Shown piece after piece: positions 22,981 through 33,311 of a stretch of DNA of 64,000 nt. The DNA is from Bathymodiolus brooksi. Its lineage: Eukaryota; Mollusca; Bivalvia; Mytilida; Modiolidae. The DNA lies in contig OY804578.1 in NCBI GenBank assembly GCA_963680875.1, positions 3,100,001-3,164,000 on the forward strand, given 5' to 3'. The position numbers and the translations under genes were made by a program. A model generated the notes under the pieces. It was not told the DNA's origin and did not search any database. It was given only the letters and a program-made list of their open reading frames with translations. Position 1 is the first letter of the stretch. The number at the start of each line of letters is the position of its first letter.

Positions 22981-24057
22981 AATATTCATACCCGCTAACC
23001 TCTGGGAACTGCTGTGGGGGAGATTTTGTGCGTCACCTATAAACGCACAAAATTGTACCTTGTAGTTGCATACATGTGATGGAGTTGCTATGCTACAACT
23101 GGAGATTTGTAAATTTTTGGCTGGAGATTTGGTCTCATAACTGGTGATTTTTTATCAACGTATTTGATGCATCTTTTTATTGTTAATTGATGTTTTCTTT
23201 TTGTTTGTTTCAGTATTGAACCAACTGCATCCCATTTCAATATATATTGTTTACATTTCTGTCTTATTAGTAGTATTTCATATGATGAATGAAGGATACA
23301 AACTGTATTTATAATTTATTCATAATCATTCATAATCATAAGATTATAACAAAGCAATAACAATGAAGACAGAACAATAAAGTCATAGAGCACTAAAATT
23401 AAAGAGTCACTTTGCTGCTGGTGCGTTGGGGTGATAGCATACCTTTCGGCATTTTTGTGGTTTATCAATTCCATCCTGGAACTTAGTCCTTAAATAATAC
23501 TTTGATCGGCTTTGGTCCCAAACAAGCCATAACAACTCAATCCGAGATGAATTCATTGCACGTTTGATCGAAATAAGAAGTTTTCCTCGGCATCAAAGGT
23601 TGTCCGACTCCTGTTTGCAATGGTTTATAACTATTTTTAATTGCCGCTATCACACTTCTAATCATCTAAGCGTGTGCCACAAACCCACTTCCTTATCCCC
23701 AATTAAGTGTCAATCAGTGGATAATTGTTGTATAATCATCAACACCTTAATTAATCTCCATGACCCAATTTACCTGTAAAGGTGTCAAACAGATCAATAA
23801 CCGGATATCATTTAAACACCTTTACCATTCGTATCTCTCGGCGTTTTTCATCAGCGTGGGAGTTCCAAATGGGGAATTTCCAGAAATATTGATCAGAAAA
23901 TGTAGGTCAAGATTTTATTGTACTTGATTTTTTTGTTGGGGGAGATCGTGCGGGAGATTAATGTCTCCCGCACAGGAGACCCAGTCCATACGGTAGATAA
24001 GGCTCTTACGTGGGAGACTCCTGCGCAAAGGGGGAGGGTTAACAGGTATGCAATATT
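22981..24057. mobile_element. 1.1-kb inverted-repeat insertion
   Basis: AATATTCATACCCGCTAACC (22981-23000) and GGTTAACAGGTATGCAATATT (24037-24057) are imperfect inverted ends. Inside each end lies a GGGGGAGAT motif followed by GTGCG, and a small hairpin (ATTTTGTGCG/CGCACAAAAT) follows the left one. A poly-A run of about 20 follows the right end directly. A minus-strand frame at about 23408-23563 (KYYLRTKFQDGIDKPQKCRK) is open for some 50 codons, but I do not recognise it. Confidence 0.45.
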
Positions 24058-24488
24058 TAAAAAAAAAAAAAAAAAAAAATCTATTTTTAGTAACGATAGC
24101 AGCCATTTTTCATAAGTGATCAGAGTTAGCAACCATAAGTCTGAAAGTGGATCATATATGCATCATTTCCATAAAGATCAGTGGCAACTGGCTTTTTACC
24201 GGATTTTAAAATATGTTTTTTCTATTTTTTTGTAACAGTGACAGCCATGTTGGATGACAGCCGTAGGTCTTCTATCAAAATTTTTAAAGAAGACCACATA
24301 TGCATTCTTTCCATATGGTTTGATTGCATTTGACTCTTTACAGGATTTTAAAATAATCTTTTAATGAACTTTTTTCACTAATTTTCTATTTATAGTAATG
24401 ATGGTGGCCATGTTTGATGGGGGATGGGGTCCTCAACCATAATTCTGAAAGAATATTACATATGTATCAAATTTAATTGCAATATCAC

Positions 24489-24990
24489 GGCTGCCTCTCT
24501 CCAAAATCACAACATTCGGTTGTGAAAAAGAAAACGTGAGAGGTATATCCGGTTGTGATTAAAAAGAAAGAAACACACCGCTTCAGAAGGTAGGTACTCC
24601 TAGAAATTGATAGTTTTCTTATCATAATAACCTTTTTTCTCAATAAAGGAAAATGTCATCAGCTGTGATATATATTAAAGTTTATGGAACAACCAATTTC
24701 ATTTCTATATTCCGTAAAACTTGAGCAGCATTTAATTTTCAGTACGTAAAAAGGGGGTCTTTTTTAGTTTTGTTCACAACACTGAGGTCGTTCAAAGACA
24801 TTATGACGATAAGATATGCATTTTTTAATGATATTTGCAACAGACATACCTCATTTTAAATGTACATTTCACAAACAATTCATTCATCTGCATACGTTTG
24901 ATTATTATCTCAGGAGTGAAATGTTTTTGAAAACTTGACGCTTGAGGGGACCGGGTTGTGATTAAAGGGATCGGATGTGAATTAGGGGAA
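24489..24990 (+). repeat. Left long terminal inverted repeat
   Basis: About 500 bases, an inverted copy of 27071-27562 with scattered substitutions and small indels, which argues that this copy is not recent. Confidence 0.75.
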
Positions 24991-25125
24991 TTTTAGCTAA
25001 CTAGTTTTCATGTTGGTAAATGTCTCCAGTAGCACTCTATTTTACAGAATCATAATGCTTTAATAAATGAAAACAAGTATTCCAAATAATTTTTGTTCTA
25101 AATCATAGTCTTAATTCCGAGGTAT

Positions 25126-25326
25126 GTGTTGATTATGATTTACAGAGATCATTTCTTTGATACAATGGAGAGGGTAAGAACAGCTAAGGAAGAAAAGCAG
25201 TATTTCCCTAAAGCATTGAATCAGCCGGCGATGGTAGAGCAACCTATTAGACTCCGAAATAGATATAAAATAAATGAGGCAATGCTTTTACCATCCAAAA
25301 GACTTGGGATGGAAATAGGCGAATAA
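25126..25326 (+). CDS. Uncharacterised 66-codon ORF inside the long-TIR transposon
   Basis: The translation includes RDHFFDTMERVRTAKEEKQ and ends in KRLGMEIGE. It is hydrophilic and less biased than the surrounding AT-rich repeats, so it might be an exon remnant of the element's former gene. There is no recognised domain, no clear splice context and no homologue I can name. It could equally be chance. Confidence 0.2.
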   Translation: MLIMIYRDHFFDTMERVRTAKEEKQYFPKALNQPAMVEQPIRLRNRYKINEAMLLPSKRLGMEIGE

Positions 25327-25921
25327 TTTGAAGACTGTGTACACATATATACTTTTCTTTGTCTTTTGTCATTATGTTCATATTTAAAATATAATGATGA
25401 CACACATAATATATTTATCTGTTTTCTAGTTTACCATGGAACACATGTTCTTTACACGCTTTAGCACATTAGAATCACTAGTAACTGGCTCGAGTACACC
25501 ACAAGTACTATGGTTTTGATCCGTTTTGTAAATTTACGCACCCAAATTGACATACTTTCCAACCAATGATACAGGAGAAAGATCGCATTATTGAATTTAA
25601 GTGTGGTATTCAAATATTTCGGTGTTGCCTGGGTTACCTGATAGCGCCTAGCTGTCTCGTATATAGTCTATATAATATTTGTTAACTTGAAATATTGGAC
25701 AATCACATCAAAATTTGAAGGATTATATAATGCTGGTGTATTTTAGTCTGAGTTTTATTTCAAAATATAAAACAAGTTTGGTTGCGATCCAGAGAATCTG
25801 TTTAATGCCCATTTGAACAAAACAAATCACCCTCAATGTTATTCTTTCCTTTTTTTTTTTTTTCAAATGCTCTTTTTTCAAAGTATAACAAATATTAAAA
25901 ACATAAAAGTAAAACATGATT

Positions 25922-26148
25922 GGTAGAAAAAAATAACAAAAACAATTACCTATCTGGTAAAAAATAACAAAAACAATTACCTATCTGGTAAAAAATAACA
26001 AAAACAATTACCTATCTGGTAAAAAATAACAAAAACAATTACCTATCTGGTAAAAAATAACAAAAACAATTACCTATCTGGTAAAAAATAACAAAAACAA
26101 TTACCTATCTGGTAAAAAATAACAAAAACAATTACCTATCTGGTAAAA
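25922..26148. repeat. 31-bp tandem repeat (7 units)
   Basis: TAAAAAATAACAAAAACAAT plus TACCTATCTGG repeats every 31 bases. On the minus strand each unit reads TTATTTTTTACCAG, ATAG, GTAATTG, that is, an acceptor-like and a donor-like site four bases apart. Confidence 0.85.
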
Positions 26149-26253
26149 AATCTAAAAGAAACAACAAAAATAGTTCACAATTAACAGTGTTCATGTAAAA
26201 ATAAAGAAAAAACATGGAAAAAGGAAAAGAGGCTAAATTAATATTAAAGTTCA

Positions 26254-26472
26254 TCACTCTGTGTGTTTGTTTTTTCTGTGTCTTTTATATGATTCATAGT
26301 TAAATTCTTGTCCACAATCCTCACAAGCATGGGTGTTGTTTGAGTGTTGTCCGCGAGAATGAACCGTTAGTGCTCTTTTGGTGGTAAATTCCACCTCGCA
26401 CTGGGAGCAGCAGAATTTTCTTTGTAAAAAACAAAGAACATCGTTTTCTCTCTCCCGAATTTTTTCTTTGTT
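26254..26472 (-). CDS. Two-finger C2H2 zinc-finger fragment inside a transposon
   Basis: The minus-strand frame is open for 73 codons and ends at TGA (26256-26254). It reads FCCSQCEVEFTTKRALTVHS followed by RGQH (finger 1: C-x2-C-x12-H-x4-H), then HACEDCGQEFNYESYKRH followed by RKNKH (finger 2: C-x2-C-x11-H-x4-H). Both fingers keep all zinc ligands and the hydrophobic F and L or Y positions. C2H2 fingers bind DNA or RNA; in a transposon this could be the DNA-binding part of a lost transposase or captured host sequence. There is no convincing ATG; an acceptor-like AAAG lies before the first finger. The frame is closed upstream by a TAA exactly where the foldback at 26472-26640 begins, so the gene may have been cut by that insertion. 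Confidence 0.6.
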   Translation of the reverse strand, partial: NKEKIRERENDVLCFLQRKFCCSQCEVEFTTKRALTVHSRGQHSNNTHACEDCGQEFNYESYKRHRKNKHTE

Positions 26473-26640
26473 TTAATTAAGCTATTTAAGGAATATTTCT
26501 ATTTTTTTAACAGGCTATACGATATAACCTGGTTTTGGGTAGTTTACGCTAGCGGTTTATGAATAGCGTAAGCTGTTCCAAACCAGGTTATTGAAATATA
26601 ACCTGTTCAAAAATTGAAAATATTCCTTATAATTTAATTT
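26472..26640. repeat. Foldback element, about 75-bp arms
   Basis: TTTTAATTAAGCTATTTAAG at the left matches the reverse complement of the right end. Inward, AACAGGCTATA, TATAACCTGGTTT and TTACGCTA are mirrored by TAGCGTAA, AAACCAGGTTAT and TATAACCTGTT. It is MITE-like, nested in the long-TIR transposon and abutting the zinc-finger frame. Confidence 0.65.
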
Positions 26641-27070
26641 CTCAAACAAAATTTAATCATTCCTTGATTCAAATAAAGATTATTTCGTGGGACTATTTGA
26701 ATTTATCGTTGGCGACGTCACAATATCAAAATAGGTTATACTGTATAACCTGAGTTGCTCAAGGCAGATCAACCAATCAGATTGCAGTTAATTCATCATA
26801 TAGAATTATTCATAAATAAAGACATGTATTCCAATCCCCTATATTAAATGTGGGTAATAACATTACCGAACATAGAGGTGTTAGTCTGAAGGGAAAGACA
26901 AGAACCATCGTAAACAAAGTGATCAATCCATAATTCACAACCCGAAAACGGGGGAAACTGTAATGTCTCCGACTTGGTACTAGCATTTTCAAGGAAATGG
27001 AGAATTGAATCGGATTTTACGACGCCAATTTTCCAGTGTTGCCAAATCGTATGATTTTAAAGCCAAAATC

Positions 27071-27562
27071 ATTCCCCTAAATCACATCCCTTTAATCACA
27101 ACCCCTCAAGCTTCAATCTTTAAAAAACATTTCACTCCTGAGAAAATAATCAAATGTATGTAGATGAATGAATTGTTTGTGAAATGTACACTTAAAATGA
27201 GGTATGGCTGTTGCAAATATCATTAAAAATGCATATCTTATTGTCATAATGTCTTTGAACGACCTCAGTGTTGTGAACAAAACTAAAAAAAGGCCCCTTT
27301 TTTCCTCACTGAAAATTAAATGCTGCTCAAGTTATACGGAATATAGATATGAAATTGGCTGTTTCACAAACTTTAATATGTACCACAGCTGATGACATTC
27401 TCCATTTTTGAGAAAAAAGGTTATTATGATAAGAAAACTATCAATTTCTAGGAGTACCTACCTTCTGAAGCGGCGAATTTCTTTCTTTTTAATCACAACC
27501 GGATATACCTCTCACGTTTTCTTTTTCACAACCGAATGTTGTGATTTTGGAGACAGGCAGCC
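27071..27562 (-). repeat. Right long terminal inverted repeat
   Basis: Inverted partner of 24489-24990. It contains the complementary landmarks AACGACCTCAGTGTTGTGAA and TTTAATCACAACCCCTCAAG. Confidence 0.75.
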
Positions 27563-27824
27563 ATGAATATACTCGAAAGGATTTTTCTGGATTTTTTAAT
27601 TGATTTTTTTGCTGATTTTACTATGTTCTATTTATAGACATGGTGGCCATGATGGTTGGTCGGCAGGGTCATCGAACATAACTTTTAAAGGGAACCCCCT
27701 AAGGATGATTCAGGCCAAGTTTGGTTTAAATTGGCCCAGTGGTTTCAGAGGAGAATATTTTTGAAAAAGTTTACAGACGGACGACGGATGCCAAGTGATG
27801 GCAATAGCTCATACAGGCGAGTTA

Positions 27825-28440
27825 AAAATTGCAGTGTAGGTAGATCTTGACAGGCTGAACATGTTTGCAGTTTAAACTTAACATCTATCTCTTATAGTTT
27901 TTGAAATAAAGGACGAAAAGTATTAAAATTTTTAAATTTTGATGAAAAAAGGGCAACAACTCCAAAACGGGTAATAGGATTTATTTAAAAATTTCAGGGT
28001 AGGTAGATCTCGACATGCTGCATATTTTTGCAATTAAAACTTAACATCTATCTCTTATAGTTTTTGAAATAAAGGATGAAAAGAATTAAAAATTTTAAAA
28101 TTTGATGAAAAAAGGGCAATAACTCCAAAATGGGTAATCAGATTTACTTCAAAATTGCAGGGTAGGTAGATCTTGACATGCTGCACATTTTTGCAATTTA
28201 AACTTAACATCTATCTCTTATAGTTTTTGAAATATAAGACGAAAAGTATTAACATTTTTAAAATTTGATGAAAAAAGGGCAATAACTCCAAGATTGGTAA
28301 TCAGATTTACTTCAAAATTGCAGGGTAGGTAGATCTTGCTATGCTGATCATTTTTATCCAATGTCAGATTTCTGTTTTTATTAACGGTTTTTGAGTTATT
28401 ACCCAAAAACCTGCAATTTTACCATATGTTCTATTTATAG
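27825..28440 (+). repeat. 163-bp tandem units of a truncated Helitron-like element
   Basis: About four units carry GTAGGTAGATCTTGACATGC and AAAAAAGGGCAATAACTCCA; the GGTAGATCT motifs are 163 bases apart (28001, 28164, 28327). The same unit occurs in element 3 (29945-30290 and 31855-32460). Here it starts abruptly at AAAATTGCAG right after the tail of element 2, without a head of its own, so it is a fusion or a 5'-truncated copy. Its own tail lies beyond the CACTA insertion at 40099-40258. Confidence 0.75.
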
Positions 28441-28458
28441 ACATGGCAGCCATGATGG

Positions 28459-28461
28459 TTG
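28459..28461. other. Left 3-bp target site duplication (TTG)
   Basis: GATGGTTG ends here, immediately before CACTAGG. The matching TTG follows the other end at 40096-40098. The related uninterrupted sequence near 27664 reads GATGGTTGGTC, with a single TTG. Confidence 0.75.
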
Positions 28462-28599
28462 CACTAGGAAATAGAAAATGCAAATATGCCCGGCTTTTTG
28501 CAAATATAACCGGTAAAATGCAAATAATTAAAGATTACCAGTTATATTAGCGTTTACCAGTTAAATTAGAGAATTGTCTTGTTATATTTGCGTTTTACC

Positions 28600-29095
28600 T
28601 TTTAAATTTGCATTGTTGTGGCATTTTAGCGTTTTTCCTTTTAAATTTTCATTGTTGTGGCATTTTTGCGCTTTTCCTTTTAAATTTGCATTGTCGTGGC
28701 ATTTTAGCGTTTTTCCTTTTAAAATTGCATTGTCGTGGCATTTTAGCATTTTTCTTTTTAAATTTGCATTGTCATGGCATTTTAGCGTTTTTCCTTTTAA
28801 ATTTGCATTGTCGTGGCATTTTAGCATTTTTCCTTTTAAATTTGCATTGTCGTGGCATTTATAGCGTTTTTCCTTTTAATTTTGCATTGTTGTGGCATTT
28901 TAGCGTTTTTACTTTTAAATTTGCATTATCGTGGCATTTTAGCGTTTTTCCTTTTAAATTTGCATTGTCGTGGTATTTTAGCGTTTTTCCTTTTAAATTT
29001 GCATTATCGTGGCATTTTAGCGTTTTTCCTTTTAAATTTGCATTGTCGTGGCATTTTAGCGTTTTTCCTTTTATATTTGCAATTTTCGTTTTAAA
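28600..29095 (+). repeat. Left subterminal 39-bp repeats of the CACTA element
   Basis: About 13 units of CCTTTTAAATTTGCATTGTC plus GTGGCATTTTAGCGTTTTT, 39 bases. Terminus-proximal TGCAAATATGCC, TGCAAATATAACC and GTTTACCAGTTA motifs precede them. In CACTA elements, subterminal repeat regions are where the accessory DNA-binding protein (TNPA in maize En/Spm) binds, so these are candidate transposase-complex sites. Because 39 is a multiple of 3, every stop-free frame yields a 13-residue periodic ORF (such as 28608-29171), which I do not count as a gene. Confidence 0.85.
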
Positions 29096-29285
29096 TTTGC
29101 ATTGTGTGGCATTTTTGCAATTGTCAAGGCATATTTGCATCATCGTGGCATATTTGCATTTTACCAGTTAAATCGCACGGTCATCTAAATCACCCGCTGA
29201 GTAGAGAGATTACGTAATACTGTAGTCGTCAATAGCTCATTGAATATGATGATCTATAGTATTATATTATCGTGTATCTATATGT

Positions 29286-29332
29286 ATTTATTTATTTATT
29301 TATTTATTTATTTATTATTATTATTATTATTT
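29286..29332. repeat. ATTT/ATT microsatellite in the left CACTA arm
   Basis: TATT tetramers change to ATT trimers. The inverted counterpart is at about 38287-38328. Confidence 0.8.
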
Positions 29333-29597
29333 ATGTTATACTAGTCTAGCCCTTAATAAATTTAGTGTATTCAATACACAATAATCCATCAATTGTTGCA
29401 TATTTGATTTTCATGTCGTATTTTAACTTAATGCGATGTTTATTAAGAAATGTGACTTTAAATGTATTAAAATATTAGCAAAGTGTGACACACGTACAGA
29501 ATACGTATATACTGTTGTCACTTCACTATTACTTGTTTTTGATTATCATGCGAGAAATACATTAACCTTGTATTACCTATGCTGAGACTATTTACTA

Positions 29598-32500
29598 AAC
29601 TAGAGGCTCCCAGGAGCCTGTATAGCTCACCTGGGTATAATAACAACATCAGTCAATAAAACTTGATAACTTCGGTAAAAAAAATTAACAAATGTAGCCT
29701 TCGTCATTGCAGACCCCTTCTACACAAAAAAATGTGGGCAGGGGTTCCCCCTTTAATGTAAGTTATCAAAATTGCTGTAAAAAAAACATATATGTCAACG
29801 ATTCTCAAAATTTAGCTTTTCGTACTTCACATTTTGTAATAGAGTTGCTTCCCTTTGATTATTTGAGTAACCAAAAGCAGTGAGTCAATAAAAAAATGCA
29901 TTTCAAGAGGAATAACTCTTCACAGTTGTCTCACATTTTCAACTGTGGGAATTTTTTTGTAGATCTTGACATGCTGAACATTTTTGCAGTTTAAACTTTC
30001 CCTCTATCTCTAATAGTTTTTGAGATATAAGATGATAGTATTAAAATTGAGAACGTTTTGATGAAAAAAGGGCAATAACTCCAAAATGGGTAATTGGATT
30101 TACTTCAAAATTGCAGGGTAGGTAGATCTTGACATGCTGTAAATTTTTGCAATTTAAACTTAACCTTTACCTCTTATAGTTTTTGAAATATAAGACGAAA
30201 AGTATTATTTTTTTTTTTATAAATTTGATGAAAAAAGGGCAAGAACTCCAAGATGGGTAATCAGATTTACTTCAAAATTGCAGGTAAAAAAAAAATTGAT
30301 CGAAGGGTCGAACCGCCAGACACATTTTTGGAAGAGAACCATCCAATGACTATTTCATCAAAATTTTGTTCTTGTTGAGCAAATGGTTTCAGACAAAAAG
30401 ATTTTTACGGGAATTTCCCATAGGGTCCTATGTTAAATTAAGTTCGGCTGTGGCGGCCATCTTGGTCGGTGTTCTGAAATGCCGGACACAATTTTGTAAG
30501 AGGACCACCCAAGAATCATTGCAGCAAAGTTTGGTTGAGATTGGCTCAGTAGTTTCAGAGGAGAAGATTTTTTTAAATTTCATCCCCCCTTTTTTCTAAT
30601 TTGCATAATCGGTCAAAATCGGTAAAAGTTCAAAGTTCATAAAAAATCCCGTAATATATGTTAAAAAGCTCATCATTATGCTTATACAGTTCAAATTTGG
30701 GCACTTTCTGGCTTAAAATAGAGCAGTTTTGGCCATTTGAAGAAATTTCTATTTTTAGTAATGGCGGCCATCTTGGATACAGGACGGCACTGACGGACAC
30801 AATTTTGAAAGGGGACCACCTAAGGATCATTTCAGCAAAGTTTGGTTGAGATTGGCTCAGTAGTTTCAGAGGAGAAGATTTTTTTTTAATTTCATCCCCC
30901 CTTTTTTCCAATTTGCATAATCGGTCAAAATCAGCAAAATTTCAAAGTTCATAAAAAATCCCGTAATATATGTTAAAAAGTTCATCATTATGCTTATACA
31001 GTTCAAATTTGGGCACTTTCTGGCTTAAAATAGAGCAGTTTTGGCCCTTTGAAGAAATTTCTATTTTTAGTAATGGTGGCCATCTTGGATGCAGGACGGC
31101 GCTGACGGACACAATTTTGAAAGGGGACCACCTAAGGATCATTTCAGCAAAGTTTGGTTTAGATTGGCTCAATAGTTTCAGAGAAGATTTTTTTTTAATT
31201 TCATCCCCCCTTTTTTCTAATTTGCATAATCGGTAAAGTTCAAAGTTCATAAAAAATCCCGTAATATATGTTAAAAAGCTCATCATTATGCTTATACAGT
31301 TCAAATTTGGGCACTTTCTGGCTTAAAATAGAGCAGTTTTGGCCATTTGAAGAAATTTCTATTTTTAGTAATGGCGGCCATCTTGGATACAGGACGGCGC
31401 TGACGGACACAATTTTGAAAGGGGACCACCTAAGGATCATTTCAGCAAAGTTTGGTTGAGATTGGCTCAGTAGTTTCAGAGGAGAAGATTTTTTTTTTAA
31501 TTTCATCCCCCCTTTTTTCTAATTTGCATAATCGGTCAAAATCGGTAAAAGTTCAAAGTTCATAAAAAATCCCGTAATATATGTTAAAAAGTTCATCATT
31601 ATGCTTATACAGTTCAAATTTGGGCACTTTCTGGCTTAAAATAGAGCAGTTTTGGCCCTTTGAAGAAATTCCTATTTTTAGTAATGGTGGCCATCTTGGA
31701 TACAGGACGGCGCTGACGGACACAATTTTGAAAGGGGACCACAAAAGGATCATTTCAGCAAAGTTTGGTTGAGATTGGATAAGTAGATTCAGAGGAGAAG
31801 ATTTTTTTTTAATTTCATCCCCCCTTTTTTCTAATTTGCATAATCGGTCAAAATGGGTAATGGGATTTACTTCAAAATTGCAGGGTAGGTAGATCTTGAT
31901 ATGCTGCACATTTTTGCAATAAACTTAACATCTATCTCTAAATAGTTTTTGAAATATAAGACGAAAAGTATTAAAATGAAAAAAAAATTGATGAAAAAAG
32001 GGCAATAACTCCAAGATGGGTAATCAGATTTACTTCAAAATTGCAGGGTAGGTAGATCTTGACATGCTGATCATGTTTGCAGTTTTAACTTACCATCTGT
32101 CTCTTATAGTTTTTGAAATAAAGGACGAAAAGTATTAAAATTTTGAACATTTTATGAAAAAAGGGAAATAACTCCAAAATGAGTAATGGGATTTACTTCA
32201 AAATTGCAGGGTAGGTAGATCTTGATATGCCGCACATTTTTGCAATTTAAAGTCAACCTTTATCTCTTATAGTTTTTGAAATATAAGACGAAAAGTATTA
32301 AAATTTTACAAATTTGATGAAAAAAGGGCAATAACTCCAAGATGGGTAATCAGATTTACTTCAAAATTGCAGGGTAGGTAGATCTTGATGTGCTGATCAA
32401 TTTTACCCCATGTCAGATTTTTGATATTACTAACGGTTTTTGAGTTATTACCAAAAACCTGCAATTTTACCATATGTTCTATTTTTAGTAACAGCGGCCA

Positions 32501-32702
32501 TGTTGGTTGGTGCACGGCATCACCGGACACATTTTTAAAACTAGACACCCTAGTAATGATTCAGACCAAGTTTGGTTTCCATTGGTCTAGTACTTTCAGA
32601 GGAGAAGATTTTTGAAAAAGCTTACGACGTACGACGGACGACGACGACGGACGCCAAGTGATGGGAATAGCTCACATGACCCTTTGGGTCAGGTGAGCTA
32701 AA
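29598..32702 (+). mobile_element. Helitron/Helentron-like element 3, nested in the left CACTA arm
   Basis: The head CTAGAGGCTCCCAGGAGCCT forms the hairpin AGGCTCC-CA-GGAGCCT (29604-29619), followed by AGCTCACCTG (29624-29633). The tail has GACGACGACGGACGCC and a hairpin at 32669-32699 ending CAGGTGAGCT, complementary to the head motif. The core has 163-bp units (29945-30290, 31855-32460) on either side of four units of about 312 bp (starts near 30600, 30912, 31215, 31520). Comparison with the uninterrupted right CACTA arm (38017-38028) gives exact boundaries: the site CTAAAAAATG became CTAAA...AAAAATG, a net gain of two A. No ORF for a replication initiator or helicase. Confidence 0.75.
32669..32699 (+). 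other. 3' terminal hairpin of element 3
   Basis: AGCTCACATGACCC pairs with GGGTCAGGTGAGCT around a TTT loop, with one mismatch. A hairpin just inside the 3' end is a Helitron hallmark, where it is thought to act as a replication terminator. Confidence 0.7.
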
Positions 32703-33311
32703 AATGAATTAAATATATATTAAACTATCGTCTCTATTAAGCTATTTATGTCTTGTTTTATAGCACAGGATTGCGTATGTACAGCGTCAAAGTTATTGTG
32801 CTTTAAAAGTTCTGATTATTGTAATGAGGCACCTTAATGAACAATAAATATTTTTGTTTATGATATAAAACAAATAATCATATCCATATGCAAACGCTGT
32901 AACGCGCCCTTGTCCGATTGAACAGAAATATGCAATTTACATGTAAACACCGGGTATTTTGTCAGTTAATTAGATTGATCAATAAATACAGGAATTTGTT
33001 TTTCTTCAAATGTTTATATAATTCCCTGATAAATATAAGAACAATCTATAATAGTATTATATTATTGTTTATTTATTTGTACCATTCTGGATGATAATAA
33101 CTTTAGCTATTCAATACACAATAATCCATCAATCGTTGTGTATTTTACAGTAGTTATGTATATTTGATTTCTTGATTTTGTTTTTCAGGATCTAGAATAT
33201 TTATTTCAATTTGATGTTGATTTAAATGTAAACGTTTAATATTTTCACGTAGATTCAACATTATAATTTATGTTTATTTATTTTACAGGCGATTGATGCC
33301 TTTTAGTGGCC

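Larger units (their letters stand above)
24489..27562. mobile_element. DNA transposon with about 490-bp terminal inverted repeats
   Basis: The left end GGCTGCCTCTCTCCAAAATC and the right end reading GGCTGCCTGTCTCCAAAATC on the other strand open long arms (24489-24990 and 27071-27562). The arms keep landmarks such as CACAACATTCGGTTGTG, CACTGAGGTCGTTCA / TGAACGACCTCAGTG and TTGTGATTAAAGGGAT throughout. The interior of about 2.1 kb holds a C2H2 zinc-finger fragment, a 31-bp array and a foldback. No transposase is recognisable. I could not find a clean target duplication. The insert splits element 2. Confidence 0.75.
22090..27824 (+). mobile_element. Helitron-like element 2, interrupted by two insertions
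   Basis: The diverged head AACTAGAGGCTCAGTGGGCT with CGCTCACCTTTC starts the element. Tandem units of about 150 bases follow (GGCCATGTTTGTTAATGGATC, starts near 22266, 22422, 22560, 22712), then related units with GCCATGTTTGATGG. A tail with GACGGACGACGGATGCC and ATAGCTCATACAGGCGAGTT ends at about 27824. Two inserts break it: 22981-24057 and 24489-27562. Divergence of the units and poor pairing of head with tail suggest it is older than elements 3 to 5. Minus-strand frames such as 22440-22751 are repeat translations. Confidence 0.6.

Noticed and set aside
23408..23563. Minus-strand frame with KYYLRTKFQDGIDKPQKCRK
   Set aside because: About 50 codons, no known motif, no start or splice evidence. 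Mentioned with the 22981-24057 insert but not called as a gene.
24058..24079. Poly-A run as evidence of a retroposed mRNA or SINE
   Set aside because: It lies just outside an inverted-repeat insert. No polyadenylation signal, tRNA-like promoter or target duplication was seen.
28574..29171. Phenylalanine-rich periodic ORFs (FPFKFALSWHFSV) and their inverse at 38442-38791
   Set aside because: The 39-bp CACTA subterminal unit is a multiple of 3, so any frame without a stop stays open. ORFs occur on both strands at once.
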